Shown: piece by piece, positions 63,492 through 64,000 of the stretch | How positions within the stretch are numbered: the first letter of the stretch is position 1 | Layout: every line of letters starts with the position of its first letter | Assembly: GCF_004919105.1 (NCBI RefSeq) | Contig: NZ_STGK01000011.1 | Span: forward strand, 62,001-126,000 | Length of the DNA: 64,000 nt | DNA from: Nocardioides sp. GY 10113 | Lineage (GTDB): Bacteria; Actinomycetota; Actinomycetes; Propionibacteriales; Nocardioidaceae | Reading direction: 5' to 3' | Position numbers and translations under genes: made by a program | Notes under the pieces: model-generated | The model's database searches: none | Seen by the model: the letters and a program-made list of their open reading frames with translations, nothing else | Told to the model about the DNA's origin: nothing

Positions 63492-64000
63492 TCAGGCCTC
63501 CGCCGGCAGGCCGAGGCCCGGACCGAGACGCTCACGGGCGAGCCGCGCCAGCGGGACGTCGACGCCGAGCTGATCGGCCATCTCGATCGCGAAGCCGAGG
63601 TCCTTCTCGGCCAGGCCGCGCAGGTGGCCGAAGACGCCGGTCCAGAAGTCGTCCGGGGCCAGGGACGCGGTGGTGTCGCGGTACATGATCGCGCCAGGGC
63701 CGCCGGTGATCGCATCGGTGTGGCGGACCACCTCGCCGAGCGCGACCAGGTCGAGGCCCGCAGCCTCCGCGAGGCGCTGTGCCTCGGTCGCTGCGCAGAA
63801 CGACGCGTAGTGCATCAGGTTGCGGGCCAGCTTGAACCGGGTGCCCGCGCCGATCGGTCCGGCGTGGACGACCTTGCCGGCCATCGCGTCCAGCACCGGC
63901 CGGACCGACGCGAACGCCTCGTCGGTGCCGCCGACCATGATCGCCAGACGACCGTCGGCGGCGCCCATGGAGCCGCCGGAGACCGGGGCGTCGACCACAC
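63492..64000 (-). CDS. 3-hydroxyisobutyrate dehydrogenase-family protein, partial (5' end outside window)
   Basis: The C-terminal part of a beta-hydroxyacid dehydrogenase: VDAPVSGGSMGAADGRLAIMVGG is the family motif that follows the NAD(P) domain, and KLARNLMHYASFCAATEAQRLAEAAGLD contains the catalytic Lys. The N-terminal dinucleotide domain lies beyond base 64000. Upstream gene of the P450 by 4 bp. It would oxidise a beta-hydroxy acid or reduce a semialdehyde; the substrate is not clear. Confidence 0.85.
   Translation of the reverse strand, partial: VVDAPVSGGSMGAADGRLAIMVGGTDEAFASVRPVLDAMAGKVVHAGPIGAGTRFKLARNLMHYASFCAATEAQRLAEAAGLDLVALGEVVRHTDAITGGPGAIMYRDTTASLAPDDFWTGVFGHLRGLAEKDLGFAIEMADQLGVDVPLARLARERLGPGLGLPAEA

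Overview
This 64 kb window is chromosomal DNA of a high-GC actinobacterium, most likely Nocardioides or a close relative in the Nocardioidaceae. That is an inference from the very high GC with many GTG starts, the actinobacterial gene order (leuS, degV, comEA, comEC, holA, rpsT, lepA, hemW, hrcA, dnaJ, rsmE, phoH, ybeY, CNNM gene, era), a CIRCE element in front of hrcA, and a predicted 10-methyl fatty acid (tuberculostearic acid) gene pair; that lipid is characteristic of such genera. No rRNA, tRNA, CRISPR array or insertion sequence was seen.

Layout. 1-3100: sulfur operon on the minus strand (sulfide:quinone oxidoreductase, TusE/DsrC-like carrier, DsrE-like protein) and a class F sortase. 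3100-11800: era, a siderophore-interacting protein, the tmsA/tmsB pair, and the phoH-ybeY-CNNM-cytidine deaminase-like group, then a HIT protein. 11800-14500: an ECF sigma factor followed by a membrane-anchored GerMN protein shaped like an anti-sigma factor and a paralogous GerMN lipoprotein. 14500-22500: a repeat-rich intergenic region, rsmE, dnaJ, hrcA, a metallo-hydrolase, two poorly known genes, a TM2 protein and hemW. 22500-31000: fadD, a MOSC protein, two kinase-fold proteins, a second SQR-like flavoprotein, lepA and rpsT. 31000-40000: holA, comEC, comEA, degV, leuS with a candidate leucine attenuator, and an SDR. 40000-49500: a Tat-exported PhoX, a phage-like helicase, and a tyrosine/homogentisate operon (HPPD, HGD, FAH, then GNAT and deaminase) with a divergent Lrp/AsnC regulator. 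49500-56000: three alpha/beta hydrolases with a broken AraC regulator and a large LuxR-type regulator. 56000-59200: a translationally coupled trio of acyl-CoA dehydrogenase, PIG-L deacetylase/NodS-like methyltransferase fusion, and GT2 glycosyltransferase. 59200-64000: an MMPL transporter with a YgaP-like membrane protein under a promoter flanked by C6G6 palindromes, a SnoaL-like protein, a cytochrome P450 and a 3-hydroxyisobutyrate dehydrogenase-like gene cut by the window edge.

The most noteworthy signals are: (1) a nine-codon leaderless leader peptide with three consecutive Leu codons, a 12-bp hairpin and a U-tailed terminator upstream of leuS; (2) the acyl-CoA dehydrogenase / PIG-L-NodS fusion / GT2 cassette, whose chemistry recalls lipochitooligosaccharide modification; (3) a C6G6 palindrome shared by the second SQR-like gene and the MMPL/YgaP-like operon; (4) a 22-bp element repeated about 60 bp upstream of two hydrolase genes next to a decayed AraC regulator; (5) the sigma factor / GerMN module; and (6) short tandem repeats that begin at or include stop codons.
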